This document shows positions 1 to 15,000 of a stretch of DNA of 64,000 nt, piece after piece; within the stretch, counting starts at the first letter, position 1; each line of letters begins with the position of its first letter. The notes under the pieces were generated by a model. That model made no database searches. It was not told the origin of the DNA and worked only from the letters and a program-made list of their open reading frames with translations. Location: contig NC_041691.1 in NCBI RefSeq assembly GCF_900005765.1, positions 62,001 through 126,000 on the forward strand, given 5' to 3'. Origin of the DNA: Plasmodium relictum. Lineage: Eukaryota > Apicomplexa > Aconoidasida > Haemosporida > Plasmodiidae. The position numbers and the translations under genes are program-made.

Positions 1-3000
1 TATTAATTAAAATAGAACAAATTGTTGAAAAAACAAAAAATGGAAGAAGTGAAATAATGGATGAACTGTACTATTTGTATCAATGCAAAATATATAAATG
101 TTTGAGTCTAATTATTATAAAGGGATTATGTAACTATGAAACACTAATCGAAAATGATTTTCAAAAAAAATTTTTAGATAATTATAAGCCCTGTTTATAT
201 ATAAAAGAAGATATTTATTCTGATGTATTCTTAAATAATTCAATACAAAATATTTTTAAATTAATATCTAAATTATTAACAAACCTACTCTTATCATCTT
301 CGGAATTCATTAGATGGTTAGATTATTCATGTATTGAAGTTCCTATATCGTTAAAAGAAGATTTTGAGTTTTTTAAAATGAAATTTTCTTTTTATCAGAG
401 TGTTAGTAAAAATAAAATAATCATTGATAGAATAATACATATACATCAATTAATTCAAAACGTCTTTCAAAAAGCAAATAAATACATATATAGTTTTTTA
501 AAGTATGATAATATAATAAATTCAATTATTAAGGCTCAAAGTAACTTTAATATTCACCAGAATATTTCATATCCTTTGATTTACTATGATAATATTCTGA
601 AAAATATAACAAATATTCAAAATAAGATCGATAAAGAAAATGATAAAAAAACTATTCAATTTATTTCTTTAAATATATCATTTGTTCTTAATTCAATCAA
701 AAACAAATTATTAGATTCTAAAAAGTTTTTTTTTAATAACTTACATTTTATATTTACAACATTAACATGCTCTACTCTAAGTGAAATAACTAAATATAGG
801 TAATTTAAGAAATAAAAAAAAAAAAAAAAGAATTTTAATGAAAAATCAATTAGAAAAAATATAAATATATGAAAGACAGATACATGTATGTAAACATATT
901 TCTTATATTCCAACATGATTTTTTTTTTTTTCCCCTTTCTACAAAAAACTTAAGTGGAATACTTAAAACAGCTACTAATTCAATGGATAAATATGAAGAC
1001 ATTATAAAAACTATAAACACAATAAAGACAGAAAATATAAATATAGAGATAAATATTCAAAAAACAGAAGAAATTTATAATATATTAACAATATATGAAG
1101 ATAATAACATAAATGAAGAACAAAAGAAAAAATTATTTTTATTATATCCAATGTATTTAAATATGCTAAACATAGCTTTTTACAATGATAATCTAATGTT
1201 TGCAATAAAACAGGAATTTTACAAAAATACCAAAAACAAAGTAACTAAAATATTATTATTCAAAATATTTTTATATAATTATTTTTATAATTATGATGTA
1301 TATATTTTAAAATAGATAATTTTGTTTGAAGAAAAAGTAAAAAATATTTTAAAAAAGTTTCATCTATGTGGTCCATCATCAGAAAATATTAATTTAAGTG
1401 AAGGTAAATAATAAGATTATAAATTCTTATATATTTTTTCTAATATATATTTTTATTAATATGTCTATAAATAATTGTATCTCAACATATAACCTTTATT
1501 AATACTCATTAAATACATTTTAAAAAATGTTATATCTTTTTATTATTTATTTATATATAGGAATGGAAAGTCTAAAAAAATATATAAATGAATTTAAATT
1601 ATTAGAGATAGAAAAAGATGAAATAATTAAAGCTCAAATTTTATGCAACATGAAGATTTTACTATTTGAAAATTTTTATTTACTAAAAAATACAATTAAA
1701 ATTTATAATTCTATATATTCTATATATAATTCTTACACTACTAAAATAAATGACTTTTTAGATGTTATATATTATAAATTAAATATTAGAGTATGTTAAA
1801 AAATATATATATAAATAAATAATATAATGATGAAATATATATATATATTACTAATTTTTACAATAAACTTACAGGAAATAAATAAATCCTTAAAAGAAGT
1901 AAAAAATGAATTATTAGTATTACAAAAAGAACAACCTGAAACCAAGAATATTTTAGTAATATTCTATTTTGTAATTTTTTTTTCAAATTTTTTTTTCTAA
2001 TTGCTTAAAATTATATTGTAATTATTTTAGGCATATAAAAAAATAAATGAAGAATTGAGTAACATGAATACAACATTAATTATTGTCTATTTATTACAAA
2101 ATACAAATATGAAACTAATGAATTGGCACGAAATAATAAATCTTCATTTAAAGAAAAACAAGATAGATGATCATATAAAATTTGAAAACAATATTATAAT
2201 TAATGATAAAAATATAAACATTAAATCTATAACACTTTATGATATGCATGAACTAAAAATTTACTTATATTTTAATGATATCAAATATATAATATATAAA
2301 ATTAAAGTAAAAAAAGAAAAAAAAAGAGAAAATAGATGATATATATATATATTAATTTATATTTATAGAACATAATTCCTATATAATACACTATTATATA
2401 AGAATCCTTAGTAAACTACTAATAAGCTTTTTTTTTTTTATATATATACGTATATATTATAGGAAGTAGAAAAATTAGAAAATTACTTAAATAAAATTGA
2501 GAACGAATGGAAACAAGAATCACTAAAAATAATAAAATATAACGATTATTTTATATTAGATGATAATAAAAATATATTTAAAAATATTAAAAAAACATTT
2601 AGTGATTTGCATTTATTGAGAAACTTAAATTTTGCTCATGATTTAATTCCTAAAATAAATTATTTACAAAATAAATTACATTTTATCTATGAACATTTAT
2701 CACTATGGATATTAGTATATATTTTTTTAAATTTAAGAAAAAAAAAAAATTATTGTAATTATTAATTGTCTTTTTATTATATAAATATTTGTAGATACAA
2801 AAAAAATGGATTAACCTAGAAAGATTTTATAACAATGAAAATTTTAGTCATTTCAGCAATGAATTAAAAAATTTTAATAAAATAAATAAAATATATATTG
2901 AAATAATGAAAAATACAAAAAAAAATTTGAATTTATTTCAAAATTGTAATACCCAATTTTTTTACTTTTTGAAAAATTATTATGATCGTGTAGTATTTTT

Positions 3001-6000
3001 AACAAAAGAAACAATAGATATTTTACAAGACAAGAAATTTTCATTTCCAGATTTTTTTTTTCTAAGCGACGAGGAGTTACTTGATCTTTTGTGTAATATT
3101 AATAATATTAAATAAAAAATTAAATAAAATTCTTATACAAATATATATATATATATATTCTTTAAAAAACTTATATAGCCAATACAGAAATAGAGAATTT
3201 AAAAAAATACTGTTACATAATTTATGAAGATCTCCTAACTTTTAATGATATTGATAAAACAGTATATAAATATAAAATTATAGCATTGTCATATAATTCT
3301 ACTTTTAAAATTATGTGATTACATATTTTCCTTTTATAAATGTTTTATAGATAACTGAAATTATTACTATAAAAAAGAATGTGTTCAACCTAAAAAATGG
3401 AATAAAAATAATAGGAATAGATACTTATGTTGTTTTAAAAGAAAAAATAAAAAGTGCTTTAAGAGAAAACATTGTCACATGCTTAAAAAATTATCATAAT
3501 ACTAACAAGTAATATATATATTTTTATTATTTTTATATAACCTAACGTAAATATATATGCATGCATAGTTTTATTTCTATTATTTAATTATATCTGTACT
3601 TTCATTGCGTTATTTTTTCTTTCAAATATTTATCTCTTCTTCCTAATAATTAATATTGATTTTTTTTTTCGATCATCTGCATTAAATTCTGAACTATTGT
3701 CTTACATTATATATTTATATTTTTTACTTCTAACTTATTTTTTCTTTCAATTATATGATAAATTGTTTGATTTTTATATGTAGAATAATACCTATTATTA
3801 TAAATAATGTATCAGTTGTCTCAAATGTTGTAATAAAAATTATATTAAGTGAAGAAATCAGAAATATAACACAAACAAAAAATGTAGAATATACTGATAA
3901 AATTATAAACAAGTATCTGGATATTGTATGCTTAAAAATAAATATCAATAAACTTAATTATTTTTTTTAAAGCAATATTTAAATTTTTTTTTTTTTTTTA
4001 CTATTTTATAGTCTAATGATTTAATGGAAGAATTAAAAAAACAAAAAGGAAAAAATATTCAAAAAATAGAACAATCTATAATTATTTATTTAGAATTTAT
4101 TGATATATTAAAAAAAGCCGTTCAAGAAAATTTATTTGATGAAAATAACTTCTTCTTATATTATCAATTTAGATATATTCTAGATAAAAATAAAGAACAT
4201 ATTTCAATAAAATATGGAAATTATACCTTTAAGTATTAATAAAAAAAAAAAAAAATCGTTAGATAATTACTGAAAAAAAAAATATTTATGATAAATGTCA
4301 ATAAATGTTACGTAACTTTTACTTTTTTTATTTTTTTTTTTAAGATATAATTATGATATATTAGAAAATAATGATTTATTTATAAATTTATTACCTAACA
4401 ATAAATATGTATTTTCCATATGTTCAAATATATATAAATCTTATTATAATATTATATGCGGAAATAATAAAACTTCAACTTTAAAATATATAACATCCAC
4501 ACTAGGTAAACGTTTATATTATCATTTTCTCAAGCTTTTTTTTTTTTTTTTTGTTTTATTTTATCTAAATATATAGTATATTCTTTTATAATTATATTAT
4601 TTCTTTAAAATTTAGGTTTAAGAACACATTTCATTAAAGGAAGCTCAAATAATATAAAAAATATACTTTTTGGTGTAATTCAGCTAGGTATTTAAAAGAA
4701 GAAGAAAAGAAAAAAAAGTTAAAATAATTTAAAAGTTTTTTTTATTTTTGTTTTTTCTAATCTTTAAATGAATTTTTTTTACACTTTTTTAGGTTATGCT
4801 CTAATTATACAAAATGTTGATGAAATAAAAATGGAAATACTATCTGTCTTAACAAATATATTTAGATCCATACAAACATGTAAATATTTATATAATGAAT
4901 AATACGAAAACAGCATTTATAAAAATGAATTATTTAAGTTACATACTAAGAAAAAAAAAATAGAAAATTTACATGTTGTAAATCACAAATAATACAATAC
5001 AGAATAATCATTTTCTAATTTTTATAAATTATTTTTTTTATTTTTTCTTCCTTCATTATTTAAAATATTAAAATTTTCTTTAATTATAAAAGGTTTAAAG
5101 AAAAAAGAAAAAAATATTTATATTTTTGGTAAAGATGCTATATTTAATAATAGCAGTGTAATATTTTTTACTTCTAAATCCTATAGGTATTTATTCATAT
5201 ATATATATATATATATATATATTTTTCAATATATATAACGCATTTATCCTTTTTTTAAAAAATAGATGTGGAAATATTCCTATTAATTTAAAAAATTTGT
5301 GTAAAGAAGTTATTATAAATAATTATCAAGAAATAGAACTTATAGAAATGCTTTTATATATAAATAACTTTTCTAATATTAAAGAATTATGTATTAAAAT
5401 TTGGAATTTTGTTGAATACTTAAATTTTGTTTATTTAAATTCTGAGAGTAATATGTTAAATGATGTAATTAATATAATAAACTTATGTAAAAAGAGAAAT
5501 AATGAATATAATGAAAATCATTTGTTAGCTAATTATGTTTTCATATACTACTATGATAAATTGAAGAATGTAGAACAAAAAGAATTCGAAAATTTAATAA
5601 AAAAATTTTTTGATGTAGAATTAAATATGAACTTTAATTTAGAAAAAAAAAGAGATTCTTTAAAAGAAGTAATAAATATTGAAACAAATTAAAAATATAA
5701 TATATGATTATATTATTAAAATTTTAAGCTATATGTTTTTAGAGTTTCATATAAATGTATTGATAAATACACATGAAAAGATTAATGTATATATATGATT
5801 AATTTTTATCTTTTTTTCTTTAGTTATTAAAAAATGAATTCATATATTTAAATTATGACTCATTTTTTAAATATGAAAAAGATATTTGTGTATTAAAAGA
5901 AAAATTGGATAATCAATTTTTGTCAATAATATATGGAAATGCTTATAGCGGAAAATCAACTTTATTAAAAATATATAACACCTTATATAATTACAAATAT

Positions 6001-9000
6001 TCTTTCATTTATTTAGATTCTTTATATGGTATGAATTACATTTGTTTATTCTTTTTGTTATTAAAGTCTATAAATAAACAAATATTTATATAATATTTAT
6101 GTACATTCGGAACCTTTTATATATGCTTACAATTTCAATATATACAAATAGAACTAAAAATAATTTTAAATTTTATAAAAGACAACATATTTTATAATTT
6201 TTTTTTTTCTTTACTAATTGTAAAATGGATTATTTTTAGATTCATATAATAATTTCAGTGAAAGTTTTTTATATGAAATAATGAAAAAGAAACAGCAAAA
6301 AAACGATGAATACACATTTATCATGAAATTGAATTATCTTAATCCTATTATTTATAATTTGTTATCTTTAAATAAATTAATTTATTATAAAAATCAAAAA
6401 GAAGAAAGTATCTGTGGAAATAAATTGAAGATCATAATAGAGGTAAATCAAAATAAATACAAAGATTTATATTATTAGATTTATTACATAAAAAACTAAA
6501 AATGAATAGAGATAAAATTAGTCTAAAAAATAATATCATACTTCATATATTGTTTTTACTTTAAAATTTATTTATATATCCAATTTATACTTATATAGTT
6601 AATATAAATATTTGTTATTGTATTATTTTTTTATTTTTTAACTTATTTAATTTCATTTTTCTAGTGTAATAATATATCCTTTTTGGATCCTTATTTACTG
6701 AATAAAATGAATAAAATTTCAATTAAGGATAATATAAATATATATAATTACTTTAAAAAAAGGAGTTATAATGTATTAGATTACATTTTGAATACTAATA
6801 TTTTTTTGGAAAAAAATATACAAAATAATAAAAATGATTCTAACTATATAAATTATCATGAGGAAAAAAAAAAAATTATTTTTGAGTTATATGATGAACT
6901 TAAATTATTTTATAGAAACTTTTTTCTACACATTTTTAATTATATAAAGAAAAGAAAAGGGGAAGATTTTAATATAAGTATTTATTACACAAAAGATGTT
7001 GATATAAAAAATATAATTACAAGTGATAACATCGTAACAAAAAATGATTTGTTTAATTTTTGTGATAATGATAAAATTATAATAAATAATTTCATGGATA
7101 TTTTTAAAAGTCATATATTAATTTTTTTAAAGGAGTTTGATTTATATGATGAATTATATGAATGCAGCAAATCTATAAGTAATGATACTAGTACCTTTCA
7201 AAATAATGAAACTTTACATAACGATAATTCTGAAAAAACAAACTTAAATGAAAATACATATGAAGAATATGATTTAGATAATATAGATAAAAACTACATA
7301 GAAAATATATGCCTATCACAGGCAGAAAGAGAGAATAATAAGAAAATAGAAAAATATAACAAAAAAGAAATTCTAAAATTGTTGACTATTAAAAATAAAG
7401 CTATTTTTATTTTAATAAGCTGCCTCATTTTTGTATTTAACAATTTTTTAAGTGATAATGAAAAATCGAACTTTTTTATATTTCTAAAAAAATTATGTAT
7501 ATTCAATAATATCTTTATTAATTTTAATTTGGAAAATTATTTTTATAATATAAAGAAAGACAAATGGATTTCTATCAATGAGTTTTTTAATGTAATATAT
7601 ATATTTTTTTTTTTCTATAAAAAAATAACATAAAATTGTCTTAATACAATAAGTAAATTTTTATATTTTTTCTTTTTTTTTGTATTTATATAAATATGCA
7701 GTTTATTAAAAATAGCCAATTTGACGAAAAAAATTTAATATTTTATGATGAAGAAATTAAAAAAAAAATTAATTCAATTAGCCTATTGTATAAAGGGGGG
7801 TCTAACATTTGCTTAATAGGAAGCAAAAGTAACATATAATTAAAATGATTATTTAGAAAATTAGTATATTTAAAATTAATAGTGTTATTTGTATAAAATA
7901 AATAGATATTCTAATTAGCCATTATTATTTTCAGATATTAATTATACTTTTATTTATTTTTTCTTTTTTTATCTTATTGTATTTTATTAAAATACTGATA
8001 GTAACGTAATTTTTTCTATTGCTACCTTTACTATATTTTTGTTTTTATATAAAATTCAGAAAATTGCAAGACAATTATATTAAAAGAAATTGTTGATAAG
8101 AATAAGAACATCGATCATGTTATGGTCACTGTCCTGAAATATACTAATGTTCTTAATTTTAAAATTTTACACGACAAATTAATAAAAAAAAATGTTAAAA
8201 GATATATTCATGAATCCGTTTTTTACATTTGCATAGACGATATTCATATTAATTATGTAAAATAAAAAAAGAAAAAAAAATAGAAAAAATAATAGAAGAA
8301 AAAGAAAAAGAAAAAGAAAAAGAAAAAGAAAAAGAATAATAGTAAGAAACTTCATGAATCTTATATGGATTTTGATATTTTATAGGAAAAATTAAATAAT
8401 CATTCTATTGAATTTTTGCAAAATTTACAAAGGAATTTATGTTATTTTGAAAATAAAATTATTAATATAGAAAACATAAAAAGCATAATTTCATTAGATT
8501 TTGAACACTTAAAAACAAATTGTTATTATGAAAATATCTCTTATTATTACTCCTTTTTCTTTTTAAACGCAAACAGAAAATTCTTAGTAAATTATTTTAA
8601 TGCTTTAATAAATTATTCATTAAATAACAAATTTCAGGTAAGTATATAATTAATTTTTAATACTTTTTTTTTTTATATTAAGATAAAATTAGAAAAATAT
8701 ATTAATTATTTTTTTGTTTTTATCAAGGCTGTACACAACAAGTTAGTAAATTATAGCTTAGATATATTGTGGAAGATTCATGAAGACATTAATTTTGAAG
8801 AAAAAAGAGAAAATAATTTACTATTTACAAAAGAAAATATTTTTTTGTTGTATGAAGATTTTTTTTACACTAAAACTAATTTTGAAAATGAACAAGATGT
8901 GATAGCAAATTGGTGGTATCTTAAAAAAAAATGAATTAATCAAAATAAAAATTCTTCCTAATACATATAATATATATGCAGATTAGAAAGTGTATAGATA

Positions 9001-12000
9001 TATAATGGTAATTTAATTTGTCTTTTTTATTTTTTCCTTAGTGAAAATACTAAAAGTATAATATTAAATAGAATTTTAAAGAAGGAAAATAAAAAGGAAA
9101 TAAGGAGAAGAATAAAAAGTATGAAATAAAAAAATTAAACAAATTAAATAAATATTTATTTTAATTTATTCTTCCAATTTTTTTTTAAATTTTATCAGAT
9201 ATTGAACAAGATTATTTTCCTAATTTAAGCAATGAAAATTTATCTACCTACTTAAATTATTTTTCTAAAGATGTAAATATATTAATTATTAATATAAAAA
9301 TTTCCTTATAATAGTACTTTCTATTAAAATTTTTTTTCTTTTTTTATCTTAATTTTTTAATTTTAGGTTTATGAAAAAGTTGATATCAACTTGCTAAAAG
9401 ATGAATTCGTTAGGAATTTAAGCAATTACAATAATATGTATATGAATGCTAAGATGTTTGTAGAATTTTACTTTAAAAAAATTATAGAGATTTATAAAAA
9501 AATAAGTAAAAATATAAATTCATCAATGATAATTTGCATGAATAAAAAAAGAGCTGTTACATTACTAAATGCGATTGCATATATATTAAATATAAATACA
9601 ATAGTAATAAATAAATCTAATAAAGTTGAAAATGTTCAAGATAAGATTAACTATTATAATAGATTAAGATTTCAAAGAAATCTTTTTATATTAATTAATT
9701 ATTCAAATAAATATAATGATTATTTCTATTCTTTAATTTATAAAAAGTTTCCATCTGTTTTTTATGAGAAAAATGAACTATTCAAAATGTATACTAAAAC
9801 AAGCTTAATATCAAACGAGATGAAATGGGAAAACATTCAAAATATAGTAATTAAAATATATGATAAAATTTTATAACTACAAAAATAATTTAATATTTTA
9901 ACAAATATATTTTAAATCTAACTTCAAAAAAAAAAAAAAAAAAAAGAAGAAAAAGAGTATTTAAAATAAGATAATATATATTTTTTTAATGTATATTAAA
10001 TTCTTCATTTTTTATTTTATATTATCTTTTTTTTAATATTCAGATGAAAAATAATACTTATGTTTGTTTAGTTCATGAAAAAAGATTTGATTTTAAAATT
10101 AATGTTTTTCAAAATTACAAAAATATTTATAATGATTTGAATATAATTCATTTAGATTGTTGGGACAAAGAAGAGTATGTTCAATATTGTACTTTGTTTT
10201 TAAAAAACTGCGAAGACAATCATTTTATAGATAATATATTAAATAGTTTTAAAAAAAAAGTAATATTAAATAACTTAGAAGATGATATTGAAAAACAGAA
10301 CAATAACATAACTATAGAGAAAAAAGAAAAAGACAAAGAAAAAATTTTTGTAAATTCGTTAGATTATATAAAACAGAAAAAAGAAGGAAATGTAACTAAA
10401 GAAAATGAGAAAGGAAGTAAAAATGAGATCAAAAAAGAGAAAGAAAATAAAAGTGGGGAAGAAGTAACAAATGAAGATGAAGAAGAAAAAGATAGAAAAA
10501 ATGAGGGAAAAAATGAAAATGATATAAAAAAGATAGACGAAGATGAAAAAGAAATAGGACAAAAAAAAGAAAAAGAAGGAAATAATGAGCATGAAAAGAT
10601 AAATCAAAGTAAAATCAAAGAAAATAATAAAAATGAATTAGAAAATGAAAAAAAAAAAGAAAAGATAATAAAAGAGGAAATAACAAAAAAAAAAGATTTT
10701 CGAATAAAAAAAGATAAAAAGAAGGAGAAAGAAAATAATTCTGAAAATATAAATAAGAAAAGTAAAAAAGAAAATAGATCTTTAACTAAAATAGAGAAAG
10801 ATAAAAAAAAAAATGAGAATAGTTCTAAGATGAAAAATGTTGAAAAAGATATAGTAAATAACGTTGAAAAAAAAAAAAAAAACAATACAGATATTTTAAA
10901 AAATAGTACAAATACAAATATAAATAAGATGAATAAAAATAAAGATAACAACATAGAAAGTACAAAGAAAAAACTTTTTTTGAAAATAAATGAACATATA
11001 AATGTAAGTAAAAAAAAAATAAAGGAAAAAGAAACAAATAAATTTAAAAATAAATTAGAAAATAATAAGGATATTGAAAAAAAATATAAACAGAATCAAA
11101 AAATAGAAAGTAATGAAAATAGCACTTCTAGAATAAATAAATTTACAAAAGAGAACTATGACAAAAAATTGGAGAAAAAAAAAGAAATTAATAATCATAT
11201 TAATTACAATAAAGATGATATATTAAAAAATACTAAGAATAATCAACATATAGGTGAAACTACAGGAGAGAGCAACAAAAATGAAAAAGATAGTAAAATT
11301 AAAATTGAAGAAAGCAAAAATGAAAAAGTAGATGAAATTAAAATTCAAAATGAAAATAAAGACAAATGTATTAATAATAATGAATTTATTAAAGAAAAAG
11401 AAGGAAATGGATATGATGACATATGCAAGAATTTAAATGATGAAAATAATCAATATTTGGATAATTATAATTTAAAAAAGTTTAGCAAAGAAATATTAAA
11501 TAAATATGAGTCTTATGGCAAAAAAAAATATAAATATAATATTAGCAATATAATTGAAAATCAGCATGAACAAATTGTTAGTGCATTCATAGAAGTATAT
11601 TACGACCTAAAAATTTTTTTAAAAAAACATAAAAATTTAGATCTCATCAGAATTAATAAATGCAATTTTATCGACTGTATAGTTATGTTTTACATCTTAT
11701 TAAAAAATAAATTAAATTATAAGAACAAACAATTATATATGTTTAAAATGAGCCTAAATAAAATTAATATTATATTTGAAAATTATGAAAATATGAATAC
11801 CGAAATTGAATCGATAAATTCATTGGTATCTAAAATGAGTGATGATATTGTTAAATTAAATGATTCTATTAAAATAAATTCGAAATTATTAATAGATATT
11901 GAAGAAAAATTTAATAGTAATAAGAAAATTTTAAATAAAGTTACTAATGATATTGATGAAATAACTGAAAGTAAAAATGAATCAGAAAAGCAAATTGAAG

Positions 12001-15000
12001 AAGAGTGTATCTCCATTATTTTTAAAATACAAAATGTAGAAAATAATGAAATCAAAAATATATTAAAAATTGTTAATCCTGATATTATTCTAATTAATAT
12101 ATCAATTATGCTAAATACATTAATTAGGAATTCATTTCTAAATGACAATATTGATAACTGGAATTACTTTAAAAATTTTATATCAAAAGAAAATTTTTCT
12201 AAATTTTTTTTTAATTTTAAAAAGGAAAATGTAACAGATAAACAAATAAAGAGGGTGAAAGAATACATAAATAAGGAGGAGATATTATATAATACTCAGA
12301 AAATATATGAAATGAATAATTTATTTTCTTATTTTTTTGAATGGATTACATTTATAATCAAATATAAGGAATATTATAGAAATGTTTGTGATATAAATGT
12401 AACTATTTCTAATAATAAAATAAAAAAGGAAAAGTATCAAGATGAAAACCAAAAGTTATTAGAAGAAATGCATAAAATTAAATCACTTATTATAAATAAT
12501 AAAAATGAGATAAGTATACAAACTGAACAAATTGAAGATCTAAATAAAAAATTAAGTATAATTAATAAATCTTATTTACCTTTTTTAGAGATAAAAAAAT
12601 TTTTAGAAAAAATCAAAAATAAATATACATATACTATTGAAAAGATTGAAAGCAATTATAAGTATTTGGTTTCTGAAATTTTACTTTTTTCTTTTTTTTT
12701 AAATTATTCTTCTTCCTTTAATTATAAATATAGATGTTTTTTATTAGATAAATGGAAACAAATTATAAAAAAAAATAATATCCTAATAAAAGATGATATA
12801 AAAATAGAAAGCATTTATTCATGCGATAGTATCATTTCTTTATTTATATCTGATAATTTTCCTAGACATATTTTTTATATACAAAATGCTTTAATATCCT
12901 TAAATCATTTTAGATGGCCTCTATTTTTAGATCAGCAAAATATAGGAATTGATTGGTTAAAAAAAAGTTATAGCAACAATTTAGTTATTCACAACTTTGA
13001 TGAAAATTTGAGCAAACATTTAGATATGTGTATAATATATGGAAAAAGTCTAATAATTCCATTTTTTAATTTTCAAAATTTATATATTTATGAAAAAAAA
13101 AATGATGAAAATTTTAATTGTGAATACCAAGATCAAGAAAATATTAAAAATATAAAAACAGATTTGTTATATAAAAAGAATTTTCTTAAATTTAAATTAA
13201 GAAATAAAGAAATTAAACTTAATTCAAATTATAGTATCATTGAACCTATTATTGAAAGAAACATATATTTATTAAATGGGAAATATTATATCAATATTGG
13301 TAATTATATATATATATATATACATACAAATATACTATTTCATGCTTTTAATTTATAATCTTAATTTATTATATAAATATTAATTATATATATATTATCT
13401 TATTAATTAGGTATGAAGAAGTTAGAATATAACAATCAATTTAGATTATTTCTTGTAAGTGACACTAATGATAGATACTTTGAGGATATTGAAGATTATG
13501 TTAATATAATAGATTTTCAAATAGATAAAAATTTAATTGTAAATAAAATTGTAAATATCATATTAAAGCGTGAAGACGAAAAAAAAATAATTAACTTTAA
13601 CACAAAAATAAGAAACTTCTATGAGACAAAACAAACACTAAAATTTTTAGATGATGGTATGATTTTAGAGTTATGCGCTTTCAACAATAAAATTAATAAT
13701 CATAATAATTTAATTAATGTCATAAATAACAATGTTTTAAAAAAAATTGAGATAAAAAAATTATTGAAAGAATCCAAAAATGAAATTAAGAAAATTAAAA
13801 ATTCATCAGATAATATAAAATATCTTGGTTATAGATTTTATAGCATATATAAAGTTTTACAAAAACTATCTAAAGTGAAATCCATTTATAATTTTAATTT
13901 TAATTATATGTTAAATATTTTGAATCATTTGATTAAAAATATTAATAAAAAAATGCTAATCTGCAATTTTAATCAACTGATTAAAAAGTTTACACACAAC
14001 TGTTTCATATTTTTTTTAAATACAATAAATAAAAAAGATAAATTATTTTTTTGTTTTCTCTTTTATTCCTCCCTAATATTTGAAGAAAAAAAGTTAAAGG
14101 ATGTAAAGAAATCAGTTAAAATAGAAAAAGAAACATATTATTCCTTATTTTTAAGAATGAAAAACTTTAGAAGTATTAATGTAACTCATCTAGAAAAAAT
14201 AGAATGGTTAAATAATAAAAAAAAAAGAGAATTGATGTTTTTAGAAAAGGAAATAATAAGTTTTAAAAAAATTGTTGAAGACTTAATGAATAATTCCAAT
14301 GAATATTTTAATTGGTATAAACAAAACAAACCTGAAGAAAATTTATTTTTTTTGAAAAGAGTTCATTTAGATAAATTAGAAACTATTTTATTTCTATATG
14401 TAATGCGTAAGGACAGACTACATTATTATATATTCTTTTTGTTACGAAATTACTTAGATTTATCAGAAAATGTTAACTACAATTTTAATTTCTCAAATGA
14501 TTTAAATTACTTAGACACGAAAACATTTTTGTATATAGTAGAATCAAATCATACATATGATACCATTTCATCTAACAATAATATAAAAACATTTAGTGTA
14601 GGAAATAATTTTAATAGTGATATTCAAATAATAATAGAAACTTCATTACAGAATGGAAGAAAATTATTATTAGAGAATATACATTTAATAAATTTTAATA
14701 TAGAAAAGTTTTACGAAATTTATAATAATAAAAAAATTCATTCTAATTTTGAGTTATATTTAACATCAGAAAAAGATTGTTCTATTTCAATAATAAAAAA
14801 AGCCATTAAAATTTACTCGCATAGTGAAGAATATTTAAAAAGTTTTTTGATCGAATTTTTTACTTGCACTCATAATATTTATAAAGACAAAATAAAAAAT
14901 AATTTTATAAACTCCTTTTTGTTTTCACTATCATTCTTTCATAGTATTTTAGTTTCTAGATGTAATTATGATGACTTTGGTTTTGATGAATTATACTGTT

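Noticed and set aside
1-10043. The many short open frames as separate genes or as a frameshifted pseudogene
   Set aside because: Each gap has GT and AG ends with agreeing phases, and the joined product follows dynein domain order without any stop.
10359-11037. Phe/Ser-rich open frames on the minus strand
   Set aside because: They mirror the Lys/Glu/Asn-rich insert of the dynein-like exon 28 and have no domain signal.
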